In this document: positions 52,408-60,430 of the stretch, in pieces
Layout: every line of letters begins with the position of its first letter
Position numbering within the stretch: the stretch's first letter is position 1
From: Gammaproteobacteria bacterium
GTDB taxonomy: Bacteria; Pseudomonadota; Gammaproteobacteria; Steroidobacterales; Steroidobacteraceae
Direction of reading: 5' to 3'
Assembly (NCBI GenBank): GCA_028293725.1
Contig: JAQGOE010000151.1
Span: forward strand, 1-60,430
DNA length: 60,430 bases
The notes under the pieces: model-generated
Told to the model about the DNA's origin: nothing
Seen by the model: only the letters and a program-made list of their open reading frames with translations
The model's database searches: none
Position numbers and translations under genes: made by a program

Positions 52408-54349
52408 TCGTATCGCATTCCTCGTCGCACTCGCCGTCTCGACCGCGGCACCCGGTGCCGAAGAAACTGACGATGATGAAGCCAAGCTCGACGCGGTGGT
52501 CGTTACCGCAACACGCTCGCCGACGCTGATACGCGATGAGCCGCTACGCGTAGAGGCAGTGCCCGCCGAAGAGATCGAGGAGAACCTGACCGTACAACCC
52601 GGCAATCTCTCCTCACTGCTTCACGAACTCCCAAGTATACGAGTCCAGTCAGTGGCGCCGGGGCTTGGCGGCGCGGGCCTGCAATTGCGCGGGATGCCGG
52701 CCCGGGACACCTTGGTGTTGAGCGACGGACTGCCGTTGCTCGGCGCCGAAACCGACGCCTTCGGAATATTGCAGACCCCACCCCTGGATCTCGAACGCGT
52801 CGAGGTCATCAAGGGCGCCGCATCGGCACTCTACGGCGGCTCGGCGTTGGGTGGTGTCTTGAACCTCGTCTCCCACACCGCCGATTCGGAGCCCGCAGTT
52901 CTCGCGAATGTGACGTCCCGCGGAGGGCGCGATCTGGTCGGATTTTTCACTCACAAAGATGCTTCACCGTGGAGCGGCACGCTCACTGCTGGCGCGCATG
53001 ATCAGTCCGTCCAAGATGTGAACGGCGACGGCTGGGCGGATCTGCCGGAATATCGACGCTATACCCTTCGGCCGCGCCTCTGGTGGGACGGACGCGACGG
53101 TCGATCGCTCTTTCTCACCGCGGGCTTCATCGATGAACATCGCACGGGCGGCACACTAATTAATCGCGTCTTGCCCGACGGCAGTCCGTTTCCCGAAGAT
53201 CTGCATACTCGCCGATTCGATGCAGGGGCTGTGAGTCACCTGCCATTCGACGACGGCAATGTGCTCACCAGTCGACTCTCGATCACCGCAACTCACCTGG
53301 ACCGCACCTTCGGATCCCAACGGGTTGGCTCGACCCAGACGACGCTCTTCACCGAGGAAGCGTTGAATGGCACGAGCCGCGGGCACGATTGGGTGCTGGG
53401 CGCAGCCTTTCAGCGAGAGGAGCTCGATGTCATGCCAGTCCCGGGCGTTAGTTATACATATAACACCCCGGCGGCTTTCGCACAGGATACTTACCACGTC
53501 GCTCCGTGGATGGTAGTGGGCATCAGCGCACGCGTGGACGCCAACAACGACTATGGAACATTTTTCAGTCCGCGCCTTTCGACATTATTTCGTGAGCCCG
53601 GGAGCGCGTGGAGCCTGCGGGCATCGGTGGGCGGCGGATACTCGGCCCCAACACCGTTCCTGGATGAGATCGAGGCCGCGGGGCTGGGCTCGGTGCTGCC
53701 GTTACACGGTCTGCATGCAGAACGGGCCGTGACGGAGTCTGTCGATGCGAAATGGGCCGACGAGGGCTGGGACGTGAACCTGAGCGTGTTTGATTCCGAG
53801 ATTCGTGATCCGCTACGAGCGCTCCCCTCAGGCGATAAGTTGGAAGTCAGCAACGCGAAAGGGCCTCAAAGGGCACCGGGCGCTGAGGCGCTCATCGGCT
53901 ATGTCACCGGGCCTTGGCATGTGCTCGCCTCGTGGAGCTATCTCGACGCATCGCAAGTTAATCCAACCGGGGAGCGCGGTAATGTACCGTTGGTGCCGCA
54001 CCAGGCCGCCTCACTGGACGCGATCCTCGAAAGTGACAAGCGCGGCCGGATTGGGCTGGAGCTCGACTACACCGGGGAGCAGACACTCGAGTATGACCCC
54101 TACCGCACCCGGAGCCCGGCGTACTTCTCGTTGAACGCACTCGCCGAACTGCGCTTCAGGAATTTCGCGATCTTCGTCAACGCGATCAACCTGTCCGACG
54201 TGCGGCAGACCCGGTGGGACCCTCTCATCCGTTCCAGTCCAGGCCCCGGAGGCAACCCGATCACGGATGTCTGGGCGCCGCTCGAGGGGCGCACCTTCAA
54301 TCTCGGAATCCGCGTCGAATTATTACCCATCTGGCCGAAAGGGCATTGA
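52379..54349 (+). CDS. TonB-dependent receptor in a BlaI-M56 operon
   Basis: TonB-dependent receptor of 656 residues. The signal peptide RIAFLVALAVSTAAPGAEE leads to a TonB-box-like LDAVVVTATRSPTLIRDEP, then plug blocks LSDGLPLLGAETDAFGILQT and ERVEVIKGAASALYGGSALG, and a 22-strand barrel. The ALYGGSALGGVLNL block is typical of vitamin B12, haem and copper-like receptors (BtuB/ CirA size class), smaller than the other receptors in this window. The only start I find is a TTG at 52379, 29 bases inside the protease gene; no strong ribosome-binding site precedes it, so translation coupling from the protease is likely. Substrate unknown; haem or a metal complex is possible. Confidence 0.9.
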   Translation: MLEHCWRSVSRIAFLVALAVSTAAPGAEETDDDEAKLDAVVVTATRSPTLIRDEPLRVEAVPAEEIEENLTVQPGNLSSLLHELPSIRVQSVAPGLGGAGLQLRGMPARDTLVLSDGLPLLGAETDAFGILQTPPLDLERVEVIKGAASALYGGSALGGVLNLVSHTADSEPAVLANVTSRGGRDLVGFFTHKDASPWSGTLTAGAHDQSVQDVNGDGWADLPEYRRYTLRPRLWWDGRDGRSLFLTAGFIDEHRTGGTLINRVLPDGSPFPEDLHTRRFDAGAVSHLPFDDGNVLTSRLSITATHLDRTFGSQRVGSTQTTLFTEEALNGTSRGHDWVLGAAFQREELDVMPVPGVSYTYNTPAAFAQDTYHVAPWMVVGISARVDANNDYGTFFSPRLSTLFREPGSAWSLRASVGGGYSAPTPFLDEIEAAGLGSVLPLHGLHAERAVTESVDAKWADEGWDVNLSVFDSEIRDPLRALPSGDKLEVSNAKGPQRAPGAEALIGYVTGPWHVLASWSYLDASQVNPTGERGNVPLVPHQAASLDAILESDKRGRIGLELDYTGEQTLEYDPYRTRSPAYFSLNALAELRFRNFAIFVNAINLSDVRQTRWDPLIRSSPGPGGNPITDVWAPLEGRTFNLGIRVELLPIWPKGH

Positions 54350-54396
54350 CACGCGAAGACAAAGACTTTCGGTGATCAGCTCATCATCACAGCGAA

Positions 54397-55626
54397 TCAG
54401 TGCTTCAGGCTACGCTCGACCGCTGTGACAATCTCAAAATTACCGCGGGCGTGGGCGGCGATTTGCGGCGTGATGCCATGGGCATCGGGTAATTTCGGAT
54501 TGGCACCATGTGCCAGTAACTCTCGAACGACGTTCACCTGACCGTGGTCAATCGCCAGGATCAATGCTCTACGTCCCTTCGGGTCCAGTGCGTTCACGTC
54601 GGCGTTGCTGGCGATAACCCCGCGCACTGCCGTGAGATCACCGGACTCAGCCGAGTGCCAAAATCCGTCCGGCGGCGTGTTAGATGCGGACGCGGCGGGC
54701 GCCGATACCGGTGTTGATGCAGGTTGCATTGCCACGGGTACGGCCGCAGGTGGCGTCGGCGCCGGTACAGGCGGCGGTGCCTGGGTCTGAGCGACTTGCG
54801 CCGCTGGAGCCTGGATGGGAGCGGCAGAGTTGTTAGCAGGCAGCGCGGCCGGGGGCGCTTGCGGGGCGGCGTCCACACGGCGGCTGGCAACCGGGGCCGG
54901 GGCGTTACGTGAAGCGGGCGCGATTGGCGGAGCAGCCGGCGGTTGCCGTGCAACTCGGGTCTTAGCTGGGGTCTGACCGTGAGACGGGGCTGCCGCAGGT
55001 GGTGGTGGCACAGACGAGCCCGCCGCGACTGAATTCGCTGCAGGTGATGTTGGCGCAGGGGGTGCTGCCGCAACCGATGTTGGCGCAGCCGCCGGCGGAG
55101 GCGACTCAGCGGGGGTCGGCTCGGATGACGGCGGTTCGGCCGAAGCCGAATCATCCGAACTCGGCGACGACGCGTGCGTCACCTCGCGCGTTGGCTCCAC
55201 AGGTAAAGGGATAGGCGGAGGAGGAAGCGCCACGGTCGAAGGGTCGTGCCGGGGCATTAGGCTTGGCACAACGAGGAATCCCACGATCGCCACTACCGCT
55301 ACGCCCCCGACAATGGCAGGTATCAACCACGACTTGGTCGCAGATTGTGTCTCCACCCTTGCGGCGGGAGCGGCGGCCCTTGGTGCGGCGGGGGCGGCCC
55401 TCGGTGTGGGCGCAGCCTTCGGTACGGGCGCAGGCGCTACGGAACTGGCGACCTCTCTGGCTTTGGAGCTTTCTCGAAGAGCACGCTCCGCGGCCTGTTG
55501 CGCGGCATAAGCCTGCACCTTTCGACGCACCCACTCGCCCGGGCGGCGTGAGTCGGCCGCCGACAAGCGTCGATAAAGGTTATCGACCTCGGTCGGCTCG
55601 TTCTGACTGGCGGATGCTTCGTTCAT
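54397..55626 (-). CDS. membrane protein with Pro/Ala-rich linker and C-terminal ankyrin repeats
   Basis: A 409-residue protein. The N-terminal part (1-95) is cytoplasmic and begins with a helical EVDNLYRRLSAADSRRPGEW segment like an anti-sigma helix region. A membrane span lies at 99-121 (LIPAIVGGVAVVAIVGFLVV). A very long Pro/Ala/Ser linker (about 130-320) crosses the periplasm, and the C-terminus (323-409) has two to three ankyrin repeats (FWHSAESGDLTAVRGVIASN, DPKGRRALILAIDHGQVNVV, HGITPQIAAHARGNFEIVT). It overlaps the ECF sigma gene at ATGA. Position and topology fit an anti-sigma factor whose sensor is an ankyrin domain, but it lacks the usual zinc anti-sigma motif. Confidence 0.78.
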   Translation of the reverse strand: MNEASASQNEPTEVDNLYRRLSAADSRRPGEWVRRKVQAYAAQQAAERALRESSKAREVASSVAPAPVPKAAPTPRAAPAAPRAAAPAARVETQSATKSWLIPAIVGGVAVVAIVGFLVVPSLMPRHDPSTVALPPPPIPLPVEPTREVTHASSPSSDDSASAEPPSSEPTPAESPPPAAAPTSVAAAPPAPTSPAANSVAAGSSVPPPPAAAPSHGQTPAKTRVARQPPAAPPIAPASRNAPAPVASRRVDAAPQAPPAALPANNSAAPIQAPAAQVAQTQAPPPVPAPTPPAAVPVAMQPASTPVSAPAASASNTPPDGFWHSAESGDLTAVRGVIASNADVNALDPKGRRALILAIDHGQVNVVRELLAHGANPKLPDAHGITPQIAAHARGNFEIVTAVERSLKH

Positions 55627-56168
55627 GTCTTGTCGTTGAGAAGTTCGCGCAGTTTCGCTCTCGCCTGACGCAGATTAGCCTGGGCCGTATCGATCGTGGT
55701 ATCGGCTATCTCAGCAATCTCCCCGACACTCAACTGGCCTTCGACTTGCAGCAGATAGGCCTCACGCTGTTCGCGGGGCAATTGCCCCATGGCCTGAGAG
55801 AGTGCGCCCGCCGGATCACGAGCCGCCGCGGGTCCGGCAGCCGTCGCCTCGGGACTCGCCTCTACCCCCTGTGCATCGATCCACTGGGACATCCGATCGT
55901 GCGCCAGGGTGAACAGCCGCGTCCTGAGTCTCGTGGTCGATTCGAGGCTCGCGGTATTTCGAGCCAGCGCGCACCAGACCTCCAGCAGCAGATCGTCGGC
56001 GGTCGCCTGGTTGCGCACGTTGCGCTCGAGGTAACGCCAGACGCCCAGCTCGTGTCGTTTATAGAGCTGATCGAAAGCCGCCGCCTCGCCATGCGCATAG
56101 CGTCCGATGAGTGCCTCGTCGCTGTCTTCCATAGGGGTCGTTTCTTGAGTCCTCGCTGTTGGGTTCAT
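55623..56168 (-). CDS. ECF-type RNA polymerase sigma factor
   Basis: ECF sigma factor of 181 residues (169 from the ATG at 56132). Region 2: LIGRYAHGEAAAFDQLYKRH, QATADDLLLEVW, TRLFTLAHDRMSQWI. Region 4: LSQAMGQLPREQREAYLLQV, LSVGEIAEIADTTIDTAQAN, LRQARAKLRELL. It differs clearly from the FecI-like sigma at 4230-4769. The helix in region 4 has an acidic EIAEIADTTIDT instead of the usual basic recognition helix, so its promoter type may be unusual. It is coupled to the ankyrin membrane protein gene. The 233 bases upstream (56169-56401) hold no gene that I can see. Confidence 0.9.
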   Translation of the reverse strand: MNPTARTQETTPMEDSDEALIGRYAHGEAAAFDQLYKRHELGVWRYLERNVRNQATADDLLLEVWCALARNTASLESTTRLRTRLFTLAHDRMSQWIDAQGVEASPEATAAGPAAARDPAGALSQAMGQLPREQREAYLLQVEGQLSVGEIAEIADTTIDTAQANLRQARAKLRELLNDKT

Positions 56169-56401
56169 TATCGCAGCTACGCAACTGTTTTCTTGTTACT
56201 TTCGTCACGTATCATTTGCCCAAACACGGGCTAAAAGTCCCGGTGACCGGCACGCGGCCATCCGCCGACCCGCCCTGGTGGACTGTTGGCGTTAGGCGAC
56301 ACAGCTCGCCTAACCGGAAGGAGTGCATCGATTCCGGCGCACAACGTCAGTGCAAAGGCCGGACGGAGGGCTGAGCCACGCCTCGAAGGCCCCCTGGGGA
56401 C

Positions 56402-56887
56402 TCAAACCTTGTCAGGTTTCGGCGCTGTTTTGTCGTTTCCCTGCAGCCGCGCGGCCAGGTGTATCGCCCGGCGCACCCGGGTGTAGGTGCCGCAGCGGCA
56501 GATGTTGGTGACACCCATGTCGATTTCGGCATCGGTGGGATTCGGCTTGTCGCCGAGCAGCGCCACGGTCGCCACGATCATCCCGGATTGGCAGTAGCCG
56601 CACTGGGGCACCCTTTCCGCGATCCAGGCCTGCTGTACCGGGTGACTCTTGTCCTTGGACAGCCCTTCTATGGTCACCACCGCCCGGCCAGCCACGGCGC
56701 TCACCGGGACGACACAACTGCGCACGGCCTTGCCGTTCAGCAGTACCGAGCAGGCTCCGCACAGTCCCAGCCCGCAACCGAACTTGGTCCCAGTGAGGGC
56801 CAGCTCATCCCGCAACACCCACAGCAGGGGTGTATCCGCATCGACCTCGACACTGTGCTCCGCTCCGTTGATATTGAGAGTGAACAT
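56402..56887 (-). CDS. [2Fe-2S] subunit of a xanthine-dehydrogenase-family oxidoreductase
   Basis: Small iron-sulfur subunit of 161 residues. It has the plant-type [2Fe-2S] domain ([20 protein letters not shown] and RSCVVP) and a second all-helical [2Fe-2S] domain (QCGYCQSGM and ICRCGTYTR). It pairs with the molybdenum subunit encoded upstream (22 bases). There is no FAD subunit, so this is a two-subunit type like isoquinoline 1-oxidoreductase (IorAB) or aldehyde oxidoreductases; electrons would go to a cytochrome. No signal peptide is present; export would be by piggyback with the Tat signal of the large subunit. Confidence 0.93.
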   Translation of the reverse strand: MFTLNINGAEHSVEVDADTPLLWVLRDELALTGTKFGCGLGLCGACSVLLNGKAVRSCVVPVSAVAGRAVVTIEGLSKDKSHPVQQAWIAERVPQCGYCQSGMIVATVALLGDKPNPTDAEIDMGVTNICRCGTYTRVRRAIHLAARLQGNDKTAPKPDKV

Positions 56888-56908
56888 GTCAGGTTCTCAC
56901 GGCCCGGC

Positions 56909-59056
56909 CTACGCGGCCCGGTAGGAAAGCGAGTTTCGCGACAGCGGCAGCGACCTTACCCGGGTGCCCGTCGCGGCATAAATAGCATTGGCGAGAGAGG
57001 GGGCAATGGGTCCCGTGCCAGGCTCACCCACGCCACCGGGCGCGGCGGTGCTCGGCACGATGTAGCTTTCGACTTTCGGCATTTCCAGCAACGCCAGCAT
57101 GGGGTAATCGTTGAAGTTGGTCTGCGTGACCGCTCCGTTTTTCAACGTGATTTCCCCTCGCAACACGGCGGTGAGCCCGTACACCATGCCGCCCTCGAGC
57201 TGTGCCTTGATGTTGTCCGGGTGAACGGCGACCCCGCAATCGATCGCCTGGATCACGCGGTGCACCGTCACCACGTTGTCATGCACTGACACTTCGACGA
57301 CGGTCCCGATAAAGCTGCCGAAGGCGCTGAAAGCCGAGATGCCAAAAGCATGTCCCGCCGGGGGGTGCTGCCAATTGGCTTTTTCCGCCAGCAGATCCAG
57401 GACCGCGAGCTGGCGCGGGGCGCCCTCCCGGTCATGTTGTAGCATCGCGCGCCGAAACTGGTAGGGATCCCGTCCGGCACTGCGCGCGAGCTCATCTATG
57501 AAGCCCTCGAACATGAACGGATTGTGCGAGTGGTTGACCGAGCGCCAGAATCCGAAGCGGACCCCGAGGTCCTTGTTCAGCCCCGTGACCCGGAAGTTGG
57601 GAATCTGATAGTTCGCGTCGGCGACCGCTTCGACGAAGAAGGGTGGACCGCCGGGCCGGCCGAAGGAAGGCGCCGAGGCACTCACCACCTTGCACTCCAG
57701 GGCGATGAGCTTCCCCGCTGCATCGAGGCCGCCGCGAAAGCGGATGGCCGCGGCCGGTCGGTAGAAGTCATGTTGAATGTCTTCCTCCCGGCTCCAGATG
57801 AGCTTTACCGGTCTGCCGTTCGTGGTTTTGGCCGCTAGTACCGCCTGCGTCACGAAGTCCGCCTCACCCCGCCGTCCAAAGCCTCCGCCCAGGTATTGCA
57901 CGTGAACCTTCACGCGGGCGGGGGGAATGCCGAGTGCTTTGGCGGCACCCGTCTGCGCCGCCTGGGGATTCTGGGTACCGCACCAAACCTCGCAGCCCTC
58001 GTCAGTCACCCGCGCCGTGCAGTTCATCGGCTCCATACAGGCATGCGCCAGATAGGGAACCTCGTAGGTAGCCTCCACGCGCTTCGCGGCGCTCGCCAGG
58101 GCGGCCTCCACATCGCCGTCATTGCGAGCCACGATACCCAGTTCTTCAAAGCCGGCGCGCAGTTGCTGCGACACCTTCTCACTGTCGAGCCCCGCAAGAG
58201 GGCCGGGATCGTAGTCCACGCGAACCCGTGCGAGCGCCTTGCGTGCCTGCCAATACGAAGTCGCGACAACGATCACCCCGTCTTCGATCGGGATGGTGGC
58301 TTTGAACGCCGGCATGCTCCGGCAGTCGCTGTCGTCGAAGGATTTGAGTTTGCCGCCGAAGGTCGGCGAGGTTTTGACCGCGGCGTACAACATGTCAGGC
58401 AGTGACACATCGATACCGAATCGAGCGCTGCCGTCCACTTTGCTCGGAATGTCGACGCGCGGCTGATGGGTGCCGATCACGGTGTACTGCGCGACGGTCT
58501 TCAGCGGCGGGTCCTGCGGGATCGGCATGTTGGCCGCGAGGCGGGCCACACTGCCGAACGAGCATTTGCGACCACTGGGTGTATGTAGGACGAGGCTATC
58601 GTCCACGCTGCATTCGTTGGCCGAGACCTTCCAGGTGTGCGCCGCTGCCTGCAACAGCATGATCCGCGCGGCCGCGCCGATTCGCCGCAGTTCGGTGTAC
58701 CACCCACGAACCGAGAAACTGCCCACCGTGGCCTGCAAACCGAACAGCGGGTTGTTATAGATCGCCGCAGCGGGCGCGTCCGAGACTGCCAGCCGATCCC
58801 AACTCCCTCCCAACTCTTCCATGATGATCATCGGCAGAGCTGTATGGCCGCCCTGCCCCATCTCCACCGCGGGAGTGATGATGATGATCCCATCGTCCTC
58901 ACCGATCTGCAGGAAGGCCGAAGGGGTCCTCGGCGGGTGTGGCGCAGCCGGCAACGGCCGGGCCGTTTCCTGGGCTGGCAGGTCGAGGCTGAGTGCGAAA
59001 CCACCTACAGCGGTAGCAGCCACGCCAACGAAGTCTCTACGGGTGATATAAGCCAT
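56909..59056 (-). CDS. molybdopterin-binding subunit of a xanthine-dehydrogenase-family oxidoreductase (IorB-like)
   Basis: Large molybdenum subunit of 715 residues with a Tat signal (TRRDFVGVAATAVGGFALSLDL), hence periplasmic. Cofactor-binding blocks are QYLGGGFGRRGEADF, FGRPGGPPFF, VNHSHNPFMFEGFIDELA and the C-terminal APGGVGEPGTGPIAPSLANA, where GVGEP holds the catalytic Glu. Such enzymes hydroxylate N-heterocycles or oxidise aldehydes with water as oxygen donor. The gene lies between the small subunit and the exported protein gene, all on the minus strand. The cytochrome c usually encoded next to this kind of enzyme is missing here. Confidence 0.92.
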   Translation of the reverse strand: MAYITRRDFVGVAATAVGGFALSLDLPAQETARPLPAAPHPPRTPSAFLQIGEDDGIIIITPAVEMGQGGHTALPMIIMEELGGSWDRLAVSDAPAAAIYNNPLFGLQATVGSFSVRGWYTELRRIGAAARIMLLQAAAHTWKVSANECSVDDSLVLHTPSGRKCSFGSVARLAANMPIPQDPPLKTVAQYTVIGTHQPRVDIPSKVDGSARFGIDVSLPDMLYAAVKTSPTFGGKLKSFDDSDCRSMPAFKATIPIEDGVIVVATSYWQARKALARVRVDYDPGPLAGLDSEKVSQQLRAGFEELGIVARNDGDVEAALASAAKRVEATYEVPYLAHACMEPMNCTARVTDEGCEVWCGTQNPQAAQTGAAKALGIPPARVKVHVQYLGGGFGRRGEADFVTQAVLAAKTTNGRPVKLIWSREEDIQHDFYRPAAAIRFRGGLDAAGKLIALECKVVSASAPSFGRPGGPPFFVEAVADANYQIPNFRVTGLNKDLGVRFGFWRSVNHSHNPFMFEGFIDELARSAGRDPYQFRRAMLQHDREGAPRQLAVLDLLAEKANWQHPPAGHAFGISAFSAFGSFIGTVVEVSVHDNVVTVHRVIQAIDCGVAVHPDNIKAQLEGGMVYGLTAVLRGEITLKNGAVTQTNFNDYPMLALLEMPKVESYIVPSTAAPGGVGEPGTGPIAPSLANAIYAATGTRVRSLPLSRNSLSYRAA

Positions 59057-59119
59057 TAGCGCCTCACGCCGTGCGTTGGGACGTGTGCAATGGATGGTAC
59101 ACGTGTACGCCGCGAGAAT

Positions 59120-59920
59120 CTAAGGCCGCTGGGGTCCGCGATCGTGATTTTCGAGCCGCAGCCGGGTACCGCCGGTTTCCGGATCCTTGTACTCGCGGTT
59201 CGAGTCACAAACGTACTCGAGCATCTTGTAGTGTGGCAGACGCTTGTATGCCCAGGCGAAGGTCCAGGGTTGAGTGAGGTACACCGGGTCCTCGACCGTA
59301 ATGTGGTCTTCGAAGAAATCCGCTGTCAGCATCCGGATACGCTCGTGGATGCGCATCTGGTCGCTGTGGGGCACGCCACGGAAGCGAACCTTCTCCTTGA
59401 TTCCGACAGTATCGATGAGGAGCGTATCGCCCTGCCAATGGCCGACCGAGTGGCCCCAGTAACCCGGCTCCGCATCTTCCACCGGGATCTGCTTTTCATT
59501 CAAGTAAACCCGCCGGACCTGATTGTACGCCTCCTGCACAATCGTGACCTGCCCGGGAGTCTGCAGGACTTCCATCGGAAACATGGCCACCATCATTGCC
59601 GGCATCCCGTCAGGCAAACACTTCACGTAATCGGTGTAGAGCGGCTGGCCCCGGGCATCGGCGTCTTTCGCCGCCTTCTGCTGAGCTTCCCACTCGGGGA
59701 GATACTGCGCCTTCAAAGGCGGCGGCCCTATCGGCGGCGGCGGCGGCAGTTTGGGATCCGGTGTCTCGTCCATCTGCGGATAACGATTCCACGTTCCTGT
59801 CAGGCCCCGATCGCCGGCCGGCGCGCCGGATGCCGCGAGGGGAACTAGGCTGCTGGTGACGATAGCGAGGGCGCCGAGAGCCCGCGCCAGAGCTTTCGCT
59901 CGTCGCGTTGAGTAGCGCAT
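59120..59920 (-). CDS. exported protein of unknown function, partner of the DUF6152 protein (copy 2)
   Basis: A 266-residue exported protein with a basic N-terminus and hydrophobic signal segment (ALARALGALAIVTSSLVPLA, cleavage near ASGAPA), without a clear lipobox. The mature part begins DRGLTGTWNRY and has a Pro-rich stretch (LPPPPPIGPPP), then the same core blocks as the lipoprotein at 25124-25930: MFPMEVLQTPGQVTIVQEAY, VGHWQGDTLLIDTVGIK, PHSDQMRIHERIRML. It lies 10 bases after the DUF6152 gene and upstream of the molybdenum enzyme subunits. The strictly kept order DUF6152 then this protein in both loci shows a functional pair. No named function. Confidence 0.8.
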   Translation of the reverse strand: MRYSTRRAKALARALGALAIVTSSLVPLAASGAPAGDRGLTGTWNRYPQMDETPDPKLPPPPPIGPPPLKAQYLPEWEAQQKAAKDADARGQPLYTDYVKCLPDGMPAMMVAMFPMEVLQTPGQVTIVQEAYNQVRRVYLNEKQIPVEDAEPGYWGHSVGHWQGDTLLIDTVGIKEKVRFRGVPHSDQMRIHERIRMLTADFFEDHITVEDPVYLTQPWTFAWAYKRLPHYKMLEYVCDSNREYKDPETGGTRLRLENHDRGPQRP

Positions 59921-59930
59921 GCGAGTGCTC

Positions 59931-60359
59931 CTACTGAATGTTGGGTTTGCCAGCCGGGCCGCCGTTGGAAAACACCCGCCCGTCGGCGAGCGTCAACTGT
60001 TTCAACAAGCCACCTGGCTCGCCGGTCTTCAGCGGCGCAATGATCACCGTGATCTTGTCTCCCGGCTTGATCATGTTGAACTTCCAGCCCACCCGATTGA
60101 GGATGCCTGGGCTCGCACACTCCACCGTGTAACCCTTGGTCTCACCCTGCTCGCTGGAGGCGAGCTCGATGTAGACGTGCGGGTTGTTCCAGTCGAAGCC
60201 CTTCACGGTACCCGCCACCCTGACCTGGTGGTCGCTGTCGTACATGGCGAACGAATGATGCGCAAACCCAACGCCCGCCCAGAGCAGACCGAGAGCTGCG
60301 CCAACTGAAAACCAACCGCGCCGGATTGGACCCGACGTGGCGCCGATAAACTGTCTCAT
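59931..60359 (-). CDS. DUF6152 family exported protein (copy 2)
   Basis: A 142-residue exported protein: signal segment (WFSVGAALGLLWAGVGFA) followed by AHHSFAMYDSDH, then VAGTVKGFDWNNPHVYIELA, and a beta-rich C-terminal part (PGILNRVGWKFNMIKPGDKI). The same blocks occur in copy 1 at 24705-25121 (SPSILRRRGWSSDSLQVGEKI). The His-His after the cleavage site and NPH are conserved in both. GGGGGGGCC lies directly before the ATG on its strand, giving a ribosome-binding site. It appears to be the first gene of an operon leading to the molybdenum hydroxylase; the remaining 71 bases of the window upstream of it hold no further gene. Confidence 0.85.
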   Translation of the reverse strand: MRQFIGATSGPIRRGWFSVGAALGLLWAGVGFAHHSFAMYDSDHQVRVAGTVKGFDWNNPHVYIELASSEQGETKGYTVECASPGILNRVGWKFNMIKPGDKITVIIAPLKTGEPGGLLKQLTLADGRVFSNGGPAGKPNIQ

Positions 60360-60430
60360 GGCCCCCCCTTTTTATGCACCGCCGGGGCCGACGATGACAC
60401 GTCCGAAGGCCGAGCGGCGGGTTCAAAGAC

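Noticed and set aside
54594..55154. Repetitive CCG/CGG-rich tract considered as a separate Arg-rich gene on the minus strand
   Set aside because: It is the Pro/Ala linker of the ankyrin membrane protein read in another frame.

Overview
This is a GC-rich bacterial chromosome segment with about 52 genes and no RNA genes, CRISPR array or insertion sequence that I can see. Four TonB-dependent outer-membrane receptors, two ECF sigma factors (one a FecI/FecR pair), many exported enzymes, a periplasmic PQQ and molybdenum oxidoreductase repertoire, and LigAB-type ring cleavage together suggest an aerobic, nutrient-scavenging proteobacterium. A Steroidobacter-like gammaproteobacterium is my best guess, a sphingomonad-like organism the main alternative; this is inference from gene content, not from a marker gene.

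Layout. 1-4769 (minus): ECF sigma, FecR anti-sigma and a signal-transducing (STN) TonB receptor that runs off the left edge. 4862-11815 (minus): a likely operon of TonB receptor, S9 serine peptidase, Tat-exported amidase and MetX-like hydrolase, divergent from an ArgE-type deacylase and an MFS permease (12174-14584); together they look like uptake and stepwise hydrolysis of a peptide or N-acyl compound. 14550-16412: LysR regulator divergent from an enoyl-CoA hydratase family gene. 16563-25930 (plus): secreted NTF2-like protein, AraC regulator, double-NTF2 secreted protein, carotenoid-oxygenase/lignostilbene-dioxygenase family enzyme, small Tat protein, two tandem PQQ beta-propeller dehydrogenases (one fused to cytochrome c), a DUF6152 protein and a lipoprotein. 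26093-28890: SDR, enolase-superfamily enzyme, unknown exported protein. 28902-31964: a lone 1020-residue STAND-type ATPase. 32058-34267: ligA-ligB protocatechuate-4,5-dioxygenase-type genes divergent from a LysR regulator, with two T-N11-A boxes between them. 34405-37882: orphan proteins, a decayed beta-propeller gene, a tandem pair sharing one domain, a second double-NTF2 protein, and a 2,4'-dihydroxyacetophenone-dioxygenase-like cupin. 37991-39966: TetR regulator and nitrilase/Lnt-like membrane protein behind a palindromic operator.

40007-43394 is the most unusual block: a response regulator, a protein kinase with an N-terminal pseudo-receiver, and a FliH/SctL-like stator protein on the minus strand, with a second FliH/SctL-like paralogue divergent from them and no flagellar or type III ATPase in sight. 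It is followed by a YncE-propeller/phosphoesterase fusion (43463-46477), a TPR sulfotransferase with a small membrane protein (46659-48653), and a TonB receptor (48837-51053). 51121-54349 is a BlaI repressor / M56 metalloprotease / TonB receptor cassette with a clear inverted-repeat operator and an overlapping leader ORF. 54397-56168 is an ECF sigma with a membrane-anchored Pro/Ala-rich ankyrin partner. 56402-60359 (minus) is a DUF6152 protein, an exported protein, and the two subunits of a periplasmic xanthine-dehydrogenase-family molybdenum hydroxylase.

Two themes tie the window together: catabolism of plant/lignin-type aromatics (stilbene cleavage, aryl ketone cleavage, protocatechuate meta cleavage, periplasmic alcohol and heterocycle oxidation) and outer-membrane nutrient uptake. 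The same two-gene unit (DUF6152 protein followed by an exported W-rich protein) accompanies two unrelated periplasmic oxidoreductases, at 24705-25930 and 59120-60359.
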